A stretch of 8,010 nucleotides of DNA from Microcaldota archaeon (GTDB taxonomy: Archaea > Micrarchaeota > Micrarchaeia > Anstonellales > Bilamarchaeaceae): assembly GCA_013331535.1 (NCBI GenBank), contig DUGF01000003.1:1-8010 (forward strand), written 5' to 3'. The notes under the pieces were generated by a model. That model saw only the letters and a list, made by a program, of their open reading frames with translations, was not told the DNA's origin and made no database searches. Both the position numbers and the translations under genes were made by a program. Shown one piece after another: positions 1-6,270 of the stretch. How positions within the stretch are numbered: the stretch's first letter is position 1; every line of letters begins with the position of its first letter.

Positions 1-528
1 CTCTGCGCGTTTCTTTTCTCCTCCGGAGAATCCAACGTTTATCTCGCGTTTTATAGAGTCCTCTCCCAGTCCAACCTCCTTTGCAATCTTCTTCGAATCT
101 TCCTGCAATTTTACCATAGCTCCGATATCCATTCCCTTCACATTTTTTCCGGTTCTAGCAGTCCCGGTTGCAATTGCATCATCTGCGTCTGTACTTTTTG
201 CATCATTTATCGCGGATTTTGCCGCCCGTATGAAACTTCCAAAAGTAACTCCCTCAATTTCCGGCGGGTTTTGAAATGCGAGAAAGATTCCAAGTGCAGC
301 ACGTTCTTCCGGAGCAAGTTTTGTTATTTCCTTTCCGTTAAACAGTATTTTCCCGCTGATTGTATACGCAGGGTTTCCCATTATCGCATTTGCAAGCGTG
401 CTTTTCCCAGAACCGTTCGGCCCCATAATCGCATGAATTTCACCCTCCTTTATAGAAAGCGAAATATCATCCACGATTTTTTCGGCATCATCTGTGCTTA
501 CGGACAGTTTTTTTATTTCAAGCAGCAT
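1..528 (-). CDS. sufC: SufC, Fe-S cluster assembly ABC-type ATPase (C-terminal part beyond the window)
   Basis: SufC is the cytosolic ATPase of the SufBCD scaffold; ATP binding and hydrolysis drive conformational change in SufB-SufD during Fe-S cluster building. It is a soluble ABC protein, not a transporter. The 176 visible residues begin MLLEIKKLSV and show Walker A GPNGSGKST (residues 36-44), a Q-loop AFQNPPEIEGVTF in the form typical of SufC, and the ABC signature FSGGEKKR near residues 168-175. SufC proteins are usually about 250 aa, so Walker B and the H-loop lie outside the window. I chose the ATG at 528 because the next residues match the family's first beta strand; a weak GTGAA lies just upstream. 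The gene follows the Lrp-type regulator on the same strand after a 61-nt gap, so the two could share a transcript. Family assignment is firm. Confidence 0.95.
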   Translation of the reverse strand, partial: MLLEIKKLSVSTDDAEKIVDDISLSIKEGEIHAIMGPNGSGKSTLANAIMGNPAYTISGKILFNGKEITKLAPEERAALGIFLAFQNPPEIEGVTFGSFIRAAKSAINDAKSTDADDAIATGTARTGKNVKGMDIGAMVKLQEDSKKIAKEVGLGEDSIKREINVGFSGGEKKRAE

Positions 529-589
529 ATAATTCACATTCCACAGCATTATACTGCATATTCTAGTTTTGTTCTCTTTCTTCACTTCC

Positions 590-1021
590 TTATTTTACCC
601 GTTCAACAAGAATTGCAGGGCAGACCTTTGAAACTCCTTTTGTGTTTTCTATTTCCCTTACAACCTCTTCAAATCTTTTTCTTGTGTTTGCCCAGACCTC
701 TGCCATGAGCATATGGTCGCCGGTGCTTGCAAACAGGCTTTTTATCTCATTTATTTTTTTAAGCCGCTCCATTACGCGAAGATACTCTTCCGGATACGCA
801 TCAAGTCCGACAAATGCGTGCATGTTGAATCCGATATTTTTTGGATTTATTTTTATTGAATAGCCCTCTATTACTCCATAATCCTTTAGCTGGGTTATCC
901 TTTTTCTAACTGCAGTATCGCTTATTCCAAGTTCTTTTCCTATGCTGGATAATGAGGTCTGCGAGTTCTCAAGCAGCGTTTCGATTATGTATAAGTCCCG
1001 TTCATCTATCATAGTAATCAT
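590..1021 (-). CDS. Lrp/AsnC-family transcriptional regulator
   Basis: This 143-aa protein has the standard length and two-part layout of archaeal Lrp/AsnC (feast/famine) regulators. The N-terminal winged helix-turn-helix spans about residues 5-55, with the recognition helix around SDTAVRKRI (34-42) and the wing start at DYGVIEGY. The C-terminal RAM-type effector and oligomerisation domain spans about 65-142 and includes the family-typical STGDHMLMAEVW segment. Such proteins bind DNA as dimers or octamers and often respond to amino acids; the effector here cannot be read from sequence. The start could be the ATG at 1021 or an in-frame ATG at 1012 (MIDERD...), which is closer to the usual N-terminus. 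The gene is divergent from sufB and upstream of sufC, so control of the suf genes and of itself is a reasonable inference. Co-ordination with iron or cysteine supply is speculation. Confidence 0.9.
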   Translation of the reverse strand: MITMIDERDLYIIETLLENSQTSLSSIGKELGISDTAVRKRITQLKDYGVIEGYSIKINPKNIGFNMHAFVGLDAYPEEYLRVMERLKKINEIKSLFASTGDHMLMAEVWANTRKRFEEVVREIENTKGVSKVCPAILVERVK

Positions 1022-1132
1022 CCATGGTTATACTCCAAATCTACAGTTGTCTTCCCAAATCCAGTAATAGTTTGTTATTAGAACTATTAGGTTTAAAAAT
1101 CTAACCTACAAGTATCTATTTGTGATTTTTCA
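1022..1132. promoter_or_regulatory. Divergent intergenic region between the regulator and sufB: TATA-like box within an inverted repeat
   Basis: TTTAAAAA at 1092-1099, preceded by GG, resembles an archaeal BRE/TATA element. Its centre lies about 37 nt before the sufB ATG, which predicts a leader of about 10 nt. It sits between the arms of a perfect 6-bp inverted repeat, TAGGTT (1088-1093) and AACCTA (1103-1108). A direct repeat TATTAG occurs at 1076-1081 and 1085-1090. Since the flanking gene encodes an Lrp-type protein, an operator overlapping the sufB TATA box is a natural reading, and the element could also serve the opposite strand. GTGAT at 1122-1126 is a weak ribosome-binding site for sufB. 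Promoter and operator roles are inferred from position and symmetry only. Confidence 0.55.
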
Positions 1133-2467
1133 ATGAAACGAGGGATATCAGAAGACGTAGTGCGCGAAATCTCAAAACTGAAAGGTGAGCCGCAATGGAT
1201 GACCAATTTTCGCCTTGACGCGTATCGTGTGTTCCTTCATAAGCAGCTTCCTAAATGGGGTTCGGATCTTTCCGGAAAAATTGACTTTGACAGCTATTAT
1301 TACTACGTTTCCCCAACAGATTCCCAATCAAAAGAGGCGGATTGGTCAAAAGTCCCGAAGAATATCCGCGACATTTTTGACAAACTGGGTATTCCAGAAG
1401 CAGAGAGAAAATATCTTGCCGGCTCTGCGGCCCAGCTTGAAAGCGATGTTGTCTATTGCAACCTGAAAAAAGAATGGGAATCAAAGGGGATAATCTTCTG
1501 CGATATGGATACCGCAGTTAAGGAGCACGGGGAAATCGTGCGGGAGTATATCGGAAAACTTGTGTCTGCAACCGACAACAAGTTCGCAGCGCTTAATTCC
1601 GCGGTCTGGAGCGGCGGTTCGTTCATCTATGTTCCGCGCGGAGTAAAATTAGATCTGCCCCTTCAGGCATATTTCAGAATCAACACAAAAAATATCGGGC
1701 AATTTGAAAGGACCCTGATTATTGCGGATGAAGAAAGCAGTGTCAGCTACGTGGAGGGTTGTTCCGCTCCAATATATTCTGAATCTGCGCTTCATGCCGC
1801 CGTAGTCGAAGTATTTGCAAAAAAGGGTGCCAAAGTGCGGTACACTACAATACAAAACTGGTCCAATAACGTTCTCAATCTTGTTACAAAGCGTTCTGTT
1901 GCCGAGGAAAACGCAACAATCGAATGGATTGATGGAAACATCGGTTCGGCACTAACAATGAAATATCCTTGCGTGATTCTGCGCGGTAAAGGAGCAAGAA
2001 CGGATATCCTGAGCATTGCCTATTCCGGGAAAGGTCAGATTCAGGATGCTGGTGCAAAGGTTTTCCATCTTGCGCCAAATACCTCTTCAAAAATCGTTTC
2101 AAAAAGCCTTAGCAAGGATGGTGGAAGGTCCAGCTATCGCGGACTTGTAAAAATAGCAAAAGGCGCTAAAGGCGCAAAATGCAGTGTGAAATGCGATGCA
2201 CTACTTCTTGATGAGAAATCCCGTTCGGACACTTATCCAACAATGGATATCGAGGAAAGAAGTGCAAGCGTTTCCCATGAAGCAAGCGTTGGAAAGATAA
2301 GTGCGGACAAGCTTTTCTACATCCAAAGCCGGGGGATAAAAGCAGATGATGCAATGACTGTGGTTGTGCTTGGTTTTGTTGAACCGTTTGTCAAAGAACT
2401 TCCTATGGAGTATGCAGTGGAATTAAACCGTCTTATACGAATGAGTATGGAAGGCGCAGTTGGTTGA
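1133..2467 (+). CDS. sufB: SufB, Fe-S cluster scaffold protein
   Basis: SufB is the scaffold subunit of SufBCD, where sulfur is accepted and an Fe-S cluster is assembled before transfer to apoproteins. The 444-aa product is close to the family length (about 465-480). It has the N-terminal EPQWMTNFRLDAYRVF block (19-34), the central VPRGVKLDLPLQAYFRIN block (167-184), YVEGCSAP with Cys210, KCDALL with Cys354, and SHEASVGKIS with His382-Glu383, followed by FYIQSRG. Cys210, Cys354 and the His-Glu pair appear to correspond to residues shown to matter in Escherichia coli SufB. The C-terminal half is the right-handed beta-helix typical of the family. The ATG at 1133 is kept because homology starts almost at once (ISEDVVREISKLKGEP). 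sufD follows after 4 nt, so the two should be co-translated. Confidence 0.97.
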   Translation: MKRGISEDVVREISKLKGEPQWMTNFRLDAYRVFLHKQLPKWGSDLSGKIDFDSYYYYVSPTDSQSKEADWSKVPKNIRDIFDKLGIPEAERKYLAGSAAQLESDVVYCNLKKEWESKGIIFCDMDTAVKEHGEIVREYIGKLVSATDNKFAALNSAVWSGGSFIYVPRGVKLDLPLQAYFRINTKNIGQFERTLIIADEESSVSYVEGCSAPIYSESALHAAVVEVFAKKGAKVRYTTIQNWSNNVLNLVTKRSVAEENATIEWIDGNIGSALTMKYPCVILRGKGARTDILSIAYSGKGQIQDAGAKVFHLAPNTSSKIVSKSLSKDGGRSSYRGLVKIAKGAKGAKCSVKCDALLLDEKSRSDTYPTMDIEERSASVSHEASVGKISADKLFYIQSRGIKADDAMTVVVLGFVEPFVKELPMEYAVELNRLIRMSMEGAVG

Positions 2468-2471
2468 TTGA

Positions 2472-3686
2472 ATGCATGGAACTGATTTGCTAAGTGAAGA
2501 AACCGTTATGCGCATTTCGCGCGGGCGTAACGAACCAAAATGGCTGCTGAACGAGCGCTTGCGGGCATTTCATATTTTCAGGAAGCTGCTTTCTGCAGAG
2601 AAAACAGAAATCGCGCAGAATTATTGTGTGCAGTTTGCTGGTTTAAGTGTTTCCGGTAATTTCGCTGCTAAGAAACCATCTGGAAAATTCGAAGGAGTTC
2701 ATGCGGATTCGCTTTACGACATGCTTGAAAGCAAGGACTGGCAGGATGCGATTGCGCAAAACATGTTCAAAAACCGCATGGGTAATCCAATCCGAGGAAT
2801 TGACGAGGCTTTTGTTGGCGCGTTTTTCACAGAATGTAATTTTTTCGGAACCGATTCCGAAGGCGCTGGAAGCGAGGATACCGGAAGCGAAGAAGGGGAT
2901 GGCGCATTGGGGACAAAAACAAAATTTTCCGCGAGTCTTTCAAACAGTGGTGGCATTTCCCTTAATTTTTTCATAGTTTCAAACGGAACCGGGCTTGACT
3001 GCTCGATCGAATCCGCTTCACGTGCCGGCGGCGACAATTTTTTCGGAATAAACGAATTCTATGTTTTCGACGAGGCGGATGTTTTGTTCCGCTCTAAAGT
3101 CGATTGCAGAAATTCAGATCGTGGAAATACTGAAAACGCATCAAACTGTATCAATCCAACTCACCTCAATTTTTTTGCAGTGAATAAATCCGCCTCGGCA
3201 ACTGTGCGTTCCTTGTATTTGTCAGCTGCCAATTCCAGAACCGAAGTAATGCTTTTCGGAGATGGAGCAGAAGCGGACATAAAAGAATCATTTGCAATTA
3301 GTAATGGGAATCACGAAGCCGCCAATATCTCCTCGTCCATTACCCATCTGGCTTCTAATACAAATTCTTCAGTAACAATCAACGGCGCACTTGATGGAAA
3401 TGCGCATGCAACCGTTCGCGGAAAAATTTCAATTCCAAAAAACATTAAATCCGCTACATCGTTCCTTGAGGAGCGCGTCCTGCTGCTTTCAGAAGAAGCA
3501 AGTGCAGAGGCAATTCCTCTTCTTGAGATAGAATCAAATGACGTTGATGTTGGGCATTCCGCATCAGTTTCGGATATAACTGATGAACAGATGTTCTACG
3601 CCCGCTCGCGGGGGATGAATGAAGCGGGAATAAGGAAAATGATTTTGGAGGGGGTCGAGAAATTCCATGAATTTCTAGAGAATTAA
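2472..3686 (+). CDS. sufD: SufD-like Fe-S cluster assembly protein
   Basis: SufD is the SufB paralogue that pairs with it in SufBC2D; it helps iron entry and binds SufC. The 404-aa product starts with a SufB-like block (SRGRNEPKWLLNERLRAFHIF, residues 16-36) and ends with the shared C-terminal signature VGHSASVSDI...EQMFYARSRG (His362). The catalytic VEGC and KCDA motifs of SufB are absent, as expected for SufD. The middle is diverged, and residues about 127-150 form an acidic Gly/Ser/Glu stretch that looks like a flexible insertion. Position supports the call: the start lies 4 nt after the sufB stop, with GGTTGAT as a poor ribosome-binding site, which suggests translational coupling. It could equally be called a second SufB/D-family protein, but SufD fits best. 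Confidence 0.88.
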   Translation: MHGTDLLSEETVMRISRGRNEPKWLLNERLRAFHIFRKLLSAEKTEIAQNYCVQFAGLSVSGNFAAKKPSGKFEGVHADSLYDMLESKDWQDAIAQNMFKNRMGNPIRGIDEAFVGAFFTECNFFGTDSEGAGSEDTGSEEGDGALGTKTKFSASLSNSGGISLNFFIVSNGTGLDCSIESASRAGGDNFFGINEFYVFDEADVLFRSKVDCRNSDRGNTENASNCINPTHLNFFAVNKSASATVRSLYLSAANSRTEVMLFGDGAEADIKESFAISNGNHEAANISSSITHLASNTNSSVTINGALDGNAHATVRGKISIPKNIKSATSFLEERVLLLSEEASAEAIPLLEIESNDVDVGHSASVSDITDEQMFYARSRGMNEAGIRKMILEGVEKFHEFLEN

Positions 3687-3737
3687 AAATGATAATCTAT
3701 AATCAGATAGCCGGCGAGAAGATGGCGCCATGGTTAT

Positions 3738-3748
3738 GGTTTAAAAAG
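3738..3748 (+). promoter_or_regulatory. TATA-like box for the 605-aa gene; transcript probably leaderless
   Basis: GGTTTAAAAAG is nearly the same element as that upstream of sufB. Its centre is about 29 nt from the ATG at 3773, which places the expected start of transcription at or a few nt before the start codon. No GGTGA-like ribosome-binding site is present upstream of the ATG (the sequence is TTTATAACTT), consistent with leaderless translation. Inferred from spacing only. Confidence 0.5.
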
Positions 3749-3772
3749 TTATTTATCCATATTTTATAACTT

Positions 3773-5590
3773 ATGACTAAACATATATCTGTAGATCCAT
3801 TGCGTGTATCTGATTTATCTCGAAGACTTTTTTTGCAAGGAAGTTTAGCCGCATTGGTTTCCGGAGCCGCGGTTTTATTTGATCTAGGGTGCAGTCCAGA
3901 AAAACCAATGCCTCGCCATATACGCCGACCGCATCTTCCCGAACCTAAAAAAGTTGCCGATCCATACCTGTTTCTGAAAGATGCCAAAGCATTATTCCCA
4001 GGTAGGGAATACGCGGTTTTAAGCAATCTAAGGGCATTTTCATTACTGGGCGACCGCTTTGTTTCAACTGAGCGCGGCAAGGAATTTTTAGCAGGGCGGG
4101 ATTCACTCACAATACTATACCCCGGCTCAGGCTCCCATCTTTCTCCTTTGGAATTCGTTCTTCAAGTCGCAGAGGCATCTCCCACACACATTCCATGCGT
4201 TAAGTTAATCTATACCGAAATTGATGAAGGTGCTTTTAGCCACATAGATTCTGATCTTAAAAAGATCGTGGAGGCTACACCTAGTTTATCTGGTTTTTCT
4301 GTGGTTACTACTGATTACGAACCTGGAACTGAAAAAAGTATATCCTTCAGGTATACTACGCTATCTGGAAACGAAGTTGGAATAGAATTGCTATTCGCAT
4401 TTAGACGAAGCGGCGGCATCGCGTTTTATCGGCAAGAGTATTTTGATGAAGCGGATATACTTGTTGCGCATGATACTACCTATAATGATCACGGGTATGA
4501 GGCCCCAAACCAGGCCCTACAGATGTTTGCAGATGGTTTTGCATCCGAGTCCGGGGCTAAAAAGCCAAGGGCTATTCTAATTGAATATGGCCATGATGAT
4601 CAATACAGAAAAGTATTGTATACAGGCGTCGGCGGTTTAATCAGGGTCAACTCCCCGTATGGCTGTGGGGAAAATCATCCCTCCGGGATTCACAAGACAG
4701 AATTCGAACAAGCGGCAATTATTCTTGTTAATACTGATTTTCTCGGTGATCTTGCAGGTATTGATCCACATCTGGTTAAGGTTTATTTTGATTTGATTAC
4801 ATTCAAGCATACTGGGAATGTGGAGCGGGGCGTTCTGGAAGTTCCAGAAGGTCATCCACGTAAGGAAGATTATGAAAAGTTCAAGGTTGAAGTCAATGAA
4901 GGTGTCAGGCAATTGTTGTTTGCTTTGCCTAACCTCAATACGGAAAACCAAAATTTTCTATCCCATGTTCTTACAAGCATTATTGCCGGGTCCTTTAATT
5001 TTGGGATTTTGGATGACCCTCAATTGTTGCCTTATCTTCACATGATTGTTAAAAACAGGTTAAGTTCTGGTTGGTCGCAACCTGATCTATGGCAAGAGGT
5101 TCTCAAGTTTCGCGCCGGAAGCCAGTTGCCACAATCAATGCGGCCCGCCTGTCTTGGAATCTATATTTCAGAACTTTTTTTTTGTTACACCGTGGCATCA
5201 AAAGCCGGAGACTCAGAACTATTAGATAAATTAAGAGGGATCGTAGATGTGGATATCGCAAACATAAACGAACATCTTAAGGACATGGACAGGGATATCT
5301 CAAATTGTCAAGACACGCGTGTGGACATAGCATATGAACGGAACGGCCTGTTCCGTGTTAAATACGTTCCATTTTCAGAACGTAGTGCCCAGAACGATGG
5401 TTTCAAGTCTATTTTTGAATATGAGGTAGAGAAGATTATGACACTATTATATTTGGGAAGCAAACTTAATTGCAGCAATATCGCGGAAACAAGGCAATTC
5501 TTCAAAAGTGAGGCAGAGAAGCACAGGGCAGAAGTGCCTTCTGGCTCGGAAACTTACTGGGATGCGTTCCATAGGGCTGCGACATCGTAA
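3773..5590 (+). CDS. Uncharacterised exported protein with a twin-arginine signal peptide
   Basis: I do not recognise the family of this 605-aa protein. The N-terminus is a twin-arginine signal: SRRLFLQG (residues 16-23), then a hydrophobic stretch rich in Ala/Leu/Val (24-36), then LGC with Cys40. That looks like a Tat lipoprotein signal, although Asp at -3 makes the lipobox imperfect. A Pro/Arg/Lys-rich linker (about 42-60) leads into the mature domain. ILYPGSGSH (114-122), followed about 35 residues later by KLIYTEIDEG, resembles the glycine loop and acidic strand end of a Rossmann or class I methyltransferase-like fold; this is only a resemblance. The middle carries acidic-aromatic stretches such as DILVAHDTTYND, and the C-terminal third appears helical. 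No further membrane segment is evident. It stands alone between sufD and the ribosomal cluster, with its own promoter. Leucine codons TTA and CTA look more frequent than in sufB (impression, not counted), so transfer is possible. Start at 3773 is supported by the signal peptide. Confidence 0.85.
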   Translation: MTKHISVDPLRVSDLSRRLFLQGSLAALVSGAAVLFDLGCSPEKPMPRHIRRPHLPEPKKVADPYLFLKDAKALFPGREYAVLSNLRAFSLLGDRFVSTERGKEFLAGRDSLTILYPGSGSHLSPLEFVLQVAEASPTHIPCVKLIYTEIDEGAFSHIDSDLKKIVEATPSLSGFSVVTTDYEPGTEKSISFRYTTLSGNEVGIELLFAFRRSGGIAFYRQEYFDEADILVAHDTTYNDHGYEAPNQALQMFADGFASESGAKKPRAILIEYGHDDQYRKVLYTGVGGLIRVNSPYGCGENHPSGIHKTEFEQAAIILVNTDFLGDLAGIDPHLVKVYFDLITFKHTGNVERGVLEVPEGHPRKEDYEKFKVEVNEGVRQLLFALPNLNTENQNFLSHVLTSIIAGSFNFGILDDPQLLPYLHMIVKNRLSSGWSQPDLWQEVLKFRAGSQLPQSMRPACLGIYISELFFCYTVASKAGDSELLDKLRGIVDVDIANINEHLKDMDRDISNCQDTRVDIAYERNGLFRVKYVPFSERSAQNDGFKSIFEYEVEKIMTLLYLGSKLNCSNIAETRQFFKSEAEKHRAEVPSGSETYWDAFHRAATS

Positions 5591-5595
5591 CTAAT

Positions 5596-5664
5596 ATGTA
5601 TCTTGAGGCTCGTGTCGTGGTCAGTACCCAAAAGCTAGAACCAGAGGAGATGAGCGAGCTTTAA
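5596..5664 (+). pseudogene. Possible degenerate copy of the rps2 5' region (22-codon ORF)
   Basis: ATGTATCTTGAGGC at 5596-5609 is identical to 7923-7936 inside rps2. Similarity continues downstream: 26 of the first 37 positions match without gaps by hand alignment, and after a 2-nt gap GAAC and then GA.ATGA..GAG.TT match again. Translated, it reads MYLEARVVVSTQKLEPEEM..., against [18 protein letters not shown]... in S2, and ends at TAA 5662-5664. The copy starts at an internal Met of S2, has no ribosome-binding site, and lacks the GIHIGT core. A chance 14-mer match in 8 kb is not very rare, so this is tentative. Confidence 0.3.
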
Positions 5665-5667
5665 AAA
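5660..5667 (+). promoter_or_regulatory. TATA-like box upstream of the hairpin region / rpl18e
   Basis: TTTAAAAA, preceded by GAGC and followed by CCC, is the third copy of the same core found before sufB and before the 605-aa gene. Transcription would be expected to start at about 5686-5691. If so, the 5' arm of the 5681-5741 inverted repeat would be mostly outside the transcript, and the leader of rpl18e would be about 217 nt. Inferred from sequence alone. Confidence 0.4.
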
Positions 5668-5680
5668 CCCTCCTTTCCAT

Positions 5681-5741
5681 ATTCAGAACCAGATAAATCG
5701 TACAGATGGACTACTCGAGTTTTAACTTAGTGGTTCTGAAT
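5681..5741. repeat. 10-bp perfect inverted repeat with a 41-nt spacer
   Basis: ATTCAGAACC (5681-5690) is exactly complementary to GGTTCTGAAT (5732-5741). The spacer contains the palindrome ACTCGAGT (5713-5720). It could be a long RNA hairpin or a DNA-level protein site; its relation to the nearby TATA-like box is unclear. Confidence 0.7.
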
Positions 5742-5742
5742 G

Positions 5743-5766
5743 TCAGGAACGACGCTTCGTTCCTGA
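5743..5766. repeat. Strong hairpin, 10-bp stem and 4-nt loop
   Basis: TCAGGAACGA (5743-5752) pairs with TCGTTCCTGA (5757-5766) around the loop CGCT. There is no T-run after it, so it is not a typical terminator. The core GAACG...CGTTC is shared with the next hairpin. Confidence 0.8.
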
Positions 5767-5768
5767 GC

Positions 5769-5799
5769 ATGTTCATGAACGTTGCGACGTTCATGACAT
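5769..5799. repeat. Strong hairpin, 13-bp stem with one bulged T and a 4-nt loop
   Basis: ATGT (5769-5772) plus CATGAACGT (5774-5782) pair with ACGTTCATG (5787-5795) plus ACAT (5796-5799); T5773 is bulged and the loop is TGCG. It starts only 2 nt after the previous hairpin and shares its GAACG/CGTTC core, so the two may descend from one unit. Confidence 0.8.
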
Positions 5800-5896
5800 A
5801 GATTGAGCCGGATTATTAATTTGGCTCAGGATAAATTTATCTCAATCAAACCTAATCTAAGTCCTCTTTGGAGGGCGAGCCGGTAAACGGCGATTT

Positions 5897-5901
5897 GGTG
5901 A
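5897..5901 (+). promoter_or_regulatory. Ribosome-binding site that fixes the rpl18e start
   Basis: GGTGA ends 5 nt before ATG 5907, the same spacing as the sites before rpl13, rps9 and rpoN. This rules in ATG 5907 over the upstream in-frame TTG at 5868. Confidence 0.8.
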
Positions 5902-5906
5902 ATCCT

Positions 5907-6254
5907 ATGAAGAACATTAAAGATAACTCTCAGCTAGCTGGTTTAATCTCAGAGCTGAAAAAGGCAAACAAGGGGATATGGAAAAGGGCTGCGCATGAAC
6001 TGTCCAGGCCAAGGAAAGAGAGAATAGAAGTAAATCTTAGCAAGCTTTCTCTTTATGCAGGCAATGGCGTAACACTGCTTGTTCCAGGCAAGGTGCTTGG
6101 AATGGGAACTGCAGTAAAAAGCCTATCTGTAGCGGCATTTTCATTCAGTTCGTCCGCAAGGAAACTCATTGAAGCAAGCGGTGGCAAGGCAATCTCCTTA
6201 AGCGATTTGCACAAGTCCAATCCGCAGGGAAAAGATGTAGTAATCATCGTCTAA
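5907..6254 (+). CDS. rpl18e: 50S ribosomal protein L18e
   Basis: L18e is an archaeal/eukaryotic large-subunit protein with no bacterial counterpart of the same name. The 115-aa product has the expected length and order of motifs: N-terminal helix LAGLISELKKANKGIWKR, the basic SRPRKERIEVNLSKLS block (about 33-48), and the GVTLLVPGKVLGMG...LSVAAFSFS core (about 54-82). The start at ATG 5907 follows a GGTGA site; an upstream in-frame TTG at 5868 would add 13 residues that do not look like L18e. It is the first gene of the ribosomal cluster, with rpl13 16 nt downstream. As first gene it follows the hairpin-rich leader, so any leader-mediated control would act here. Confidence 0.95.
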   Translation: MKNIKDNSQLAGLISELKKANKGIWKRAAHELSRPRKERIEVNLSKLSLYAGNGVTLLVPGKVLGMGTAVKSLSVAAFSFSSSARKLIEASGGKAISLSDLHKSNPQGKDVVIIV

Positions 6255-6270
6255 AAATTGAGGTGTTCAC

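Larger units (their letters stand above)
5591..5906 (+). other. Gene-poor region upstream of rpl18e: hairpin-rich leader or non-coding RNA candidate
   Basis: These 316 nt hold no confident gene. In order they contain an rps2-like stretch (5596-5664), a TATA-like box (5660-5667), a 10-bp inverted repeat (5681-5690 with 5732-5741), two strong short hairpins (5743-5766 and 5769-5799), a weaker TGAGCC/GGCTCA stem (5804-5809 with 5823-5828), and small CCTC/GAGG (5863-5866 with 5871-5874) and GCCG/CGGC (5879-5882 with 5888-5891) stems before the rpl18e ribosome-binding site. From about 5690 the whole stretch could be the structured 5' leader of the ribosomal operon, or a separate small RNA followed by a nearer promoter in the A/T-rich 5811-5842. 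I found no tRNA, and no convincing box C/D or H/ACA layout. Confidence 0.5.

Noticed and set aside
271..708. Plus-strand ORF across the sufC/regulator junction
   Set aside because: It is antisense to two well-supported genes and has unnatural composition.
5681..5741. A tRNA in the rpl18e upstream region (a tRNA-Leu is found there in some halophiles)
   Set aside because: No TTCRA T-loop, acceptor stem or anticodon arm could be assembled on either strand.
5769..5801. H/ACA guide RNA, from the hairpin followed by ACATAG
   Set aside because: The stem is continuous with no pseudouridylation pocket, and the ACA is itself paired in the stem extension.
5868..5906. Longer L18e starting at TTG 5868
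   Set aside because: The extra 13 residues do not resemble L18e, and a GGTGA site 5 nt before ATG 5907 supports the shorter form.
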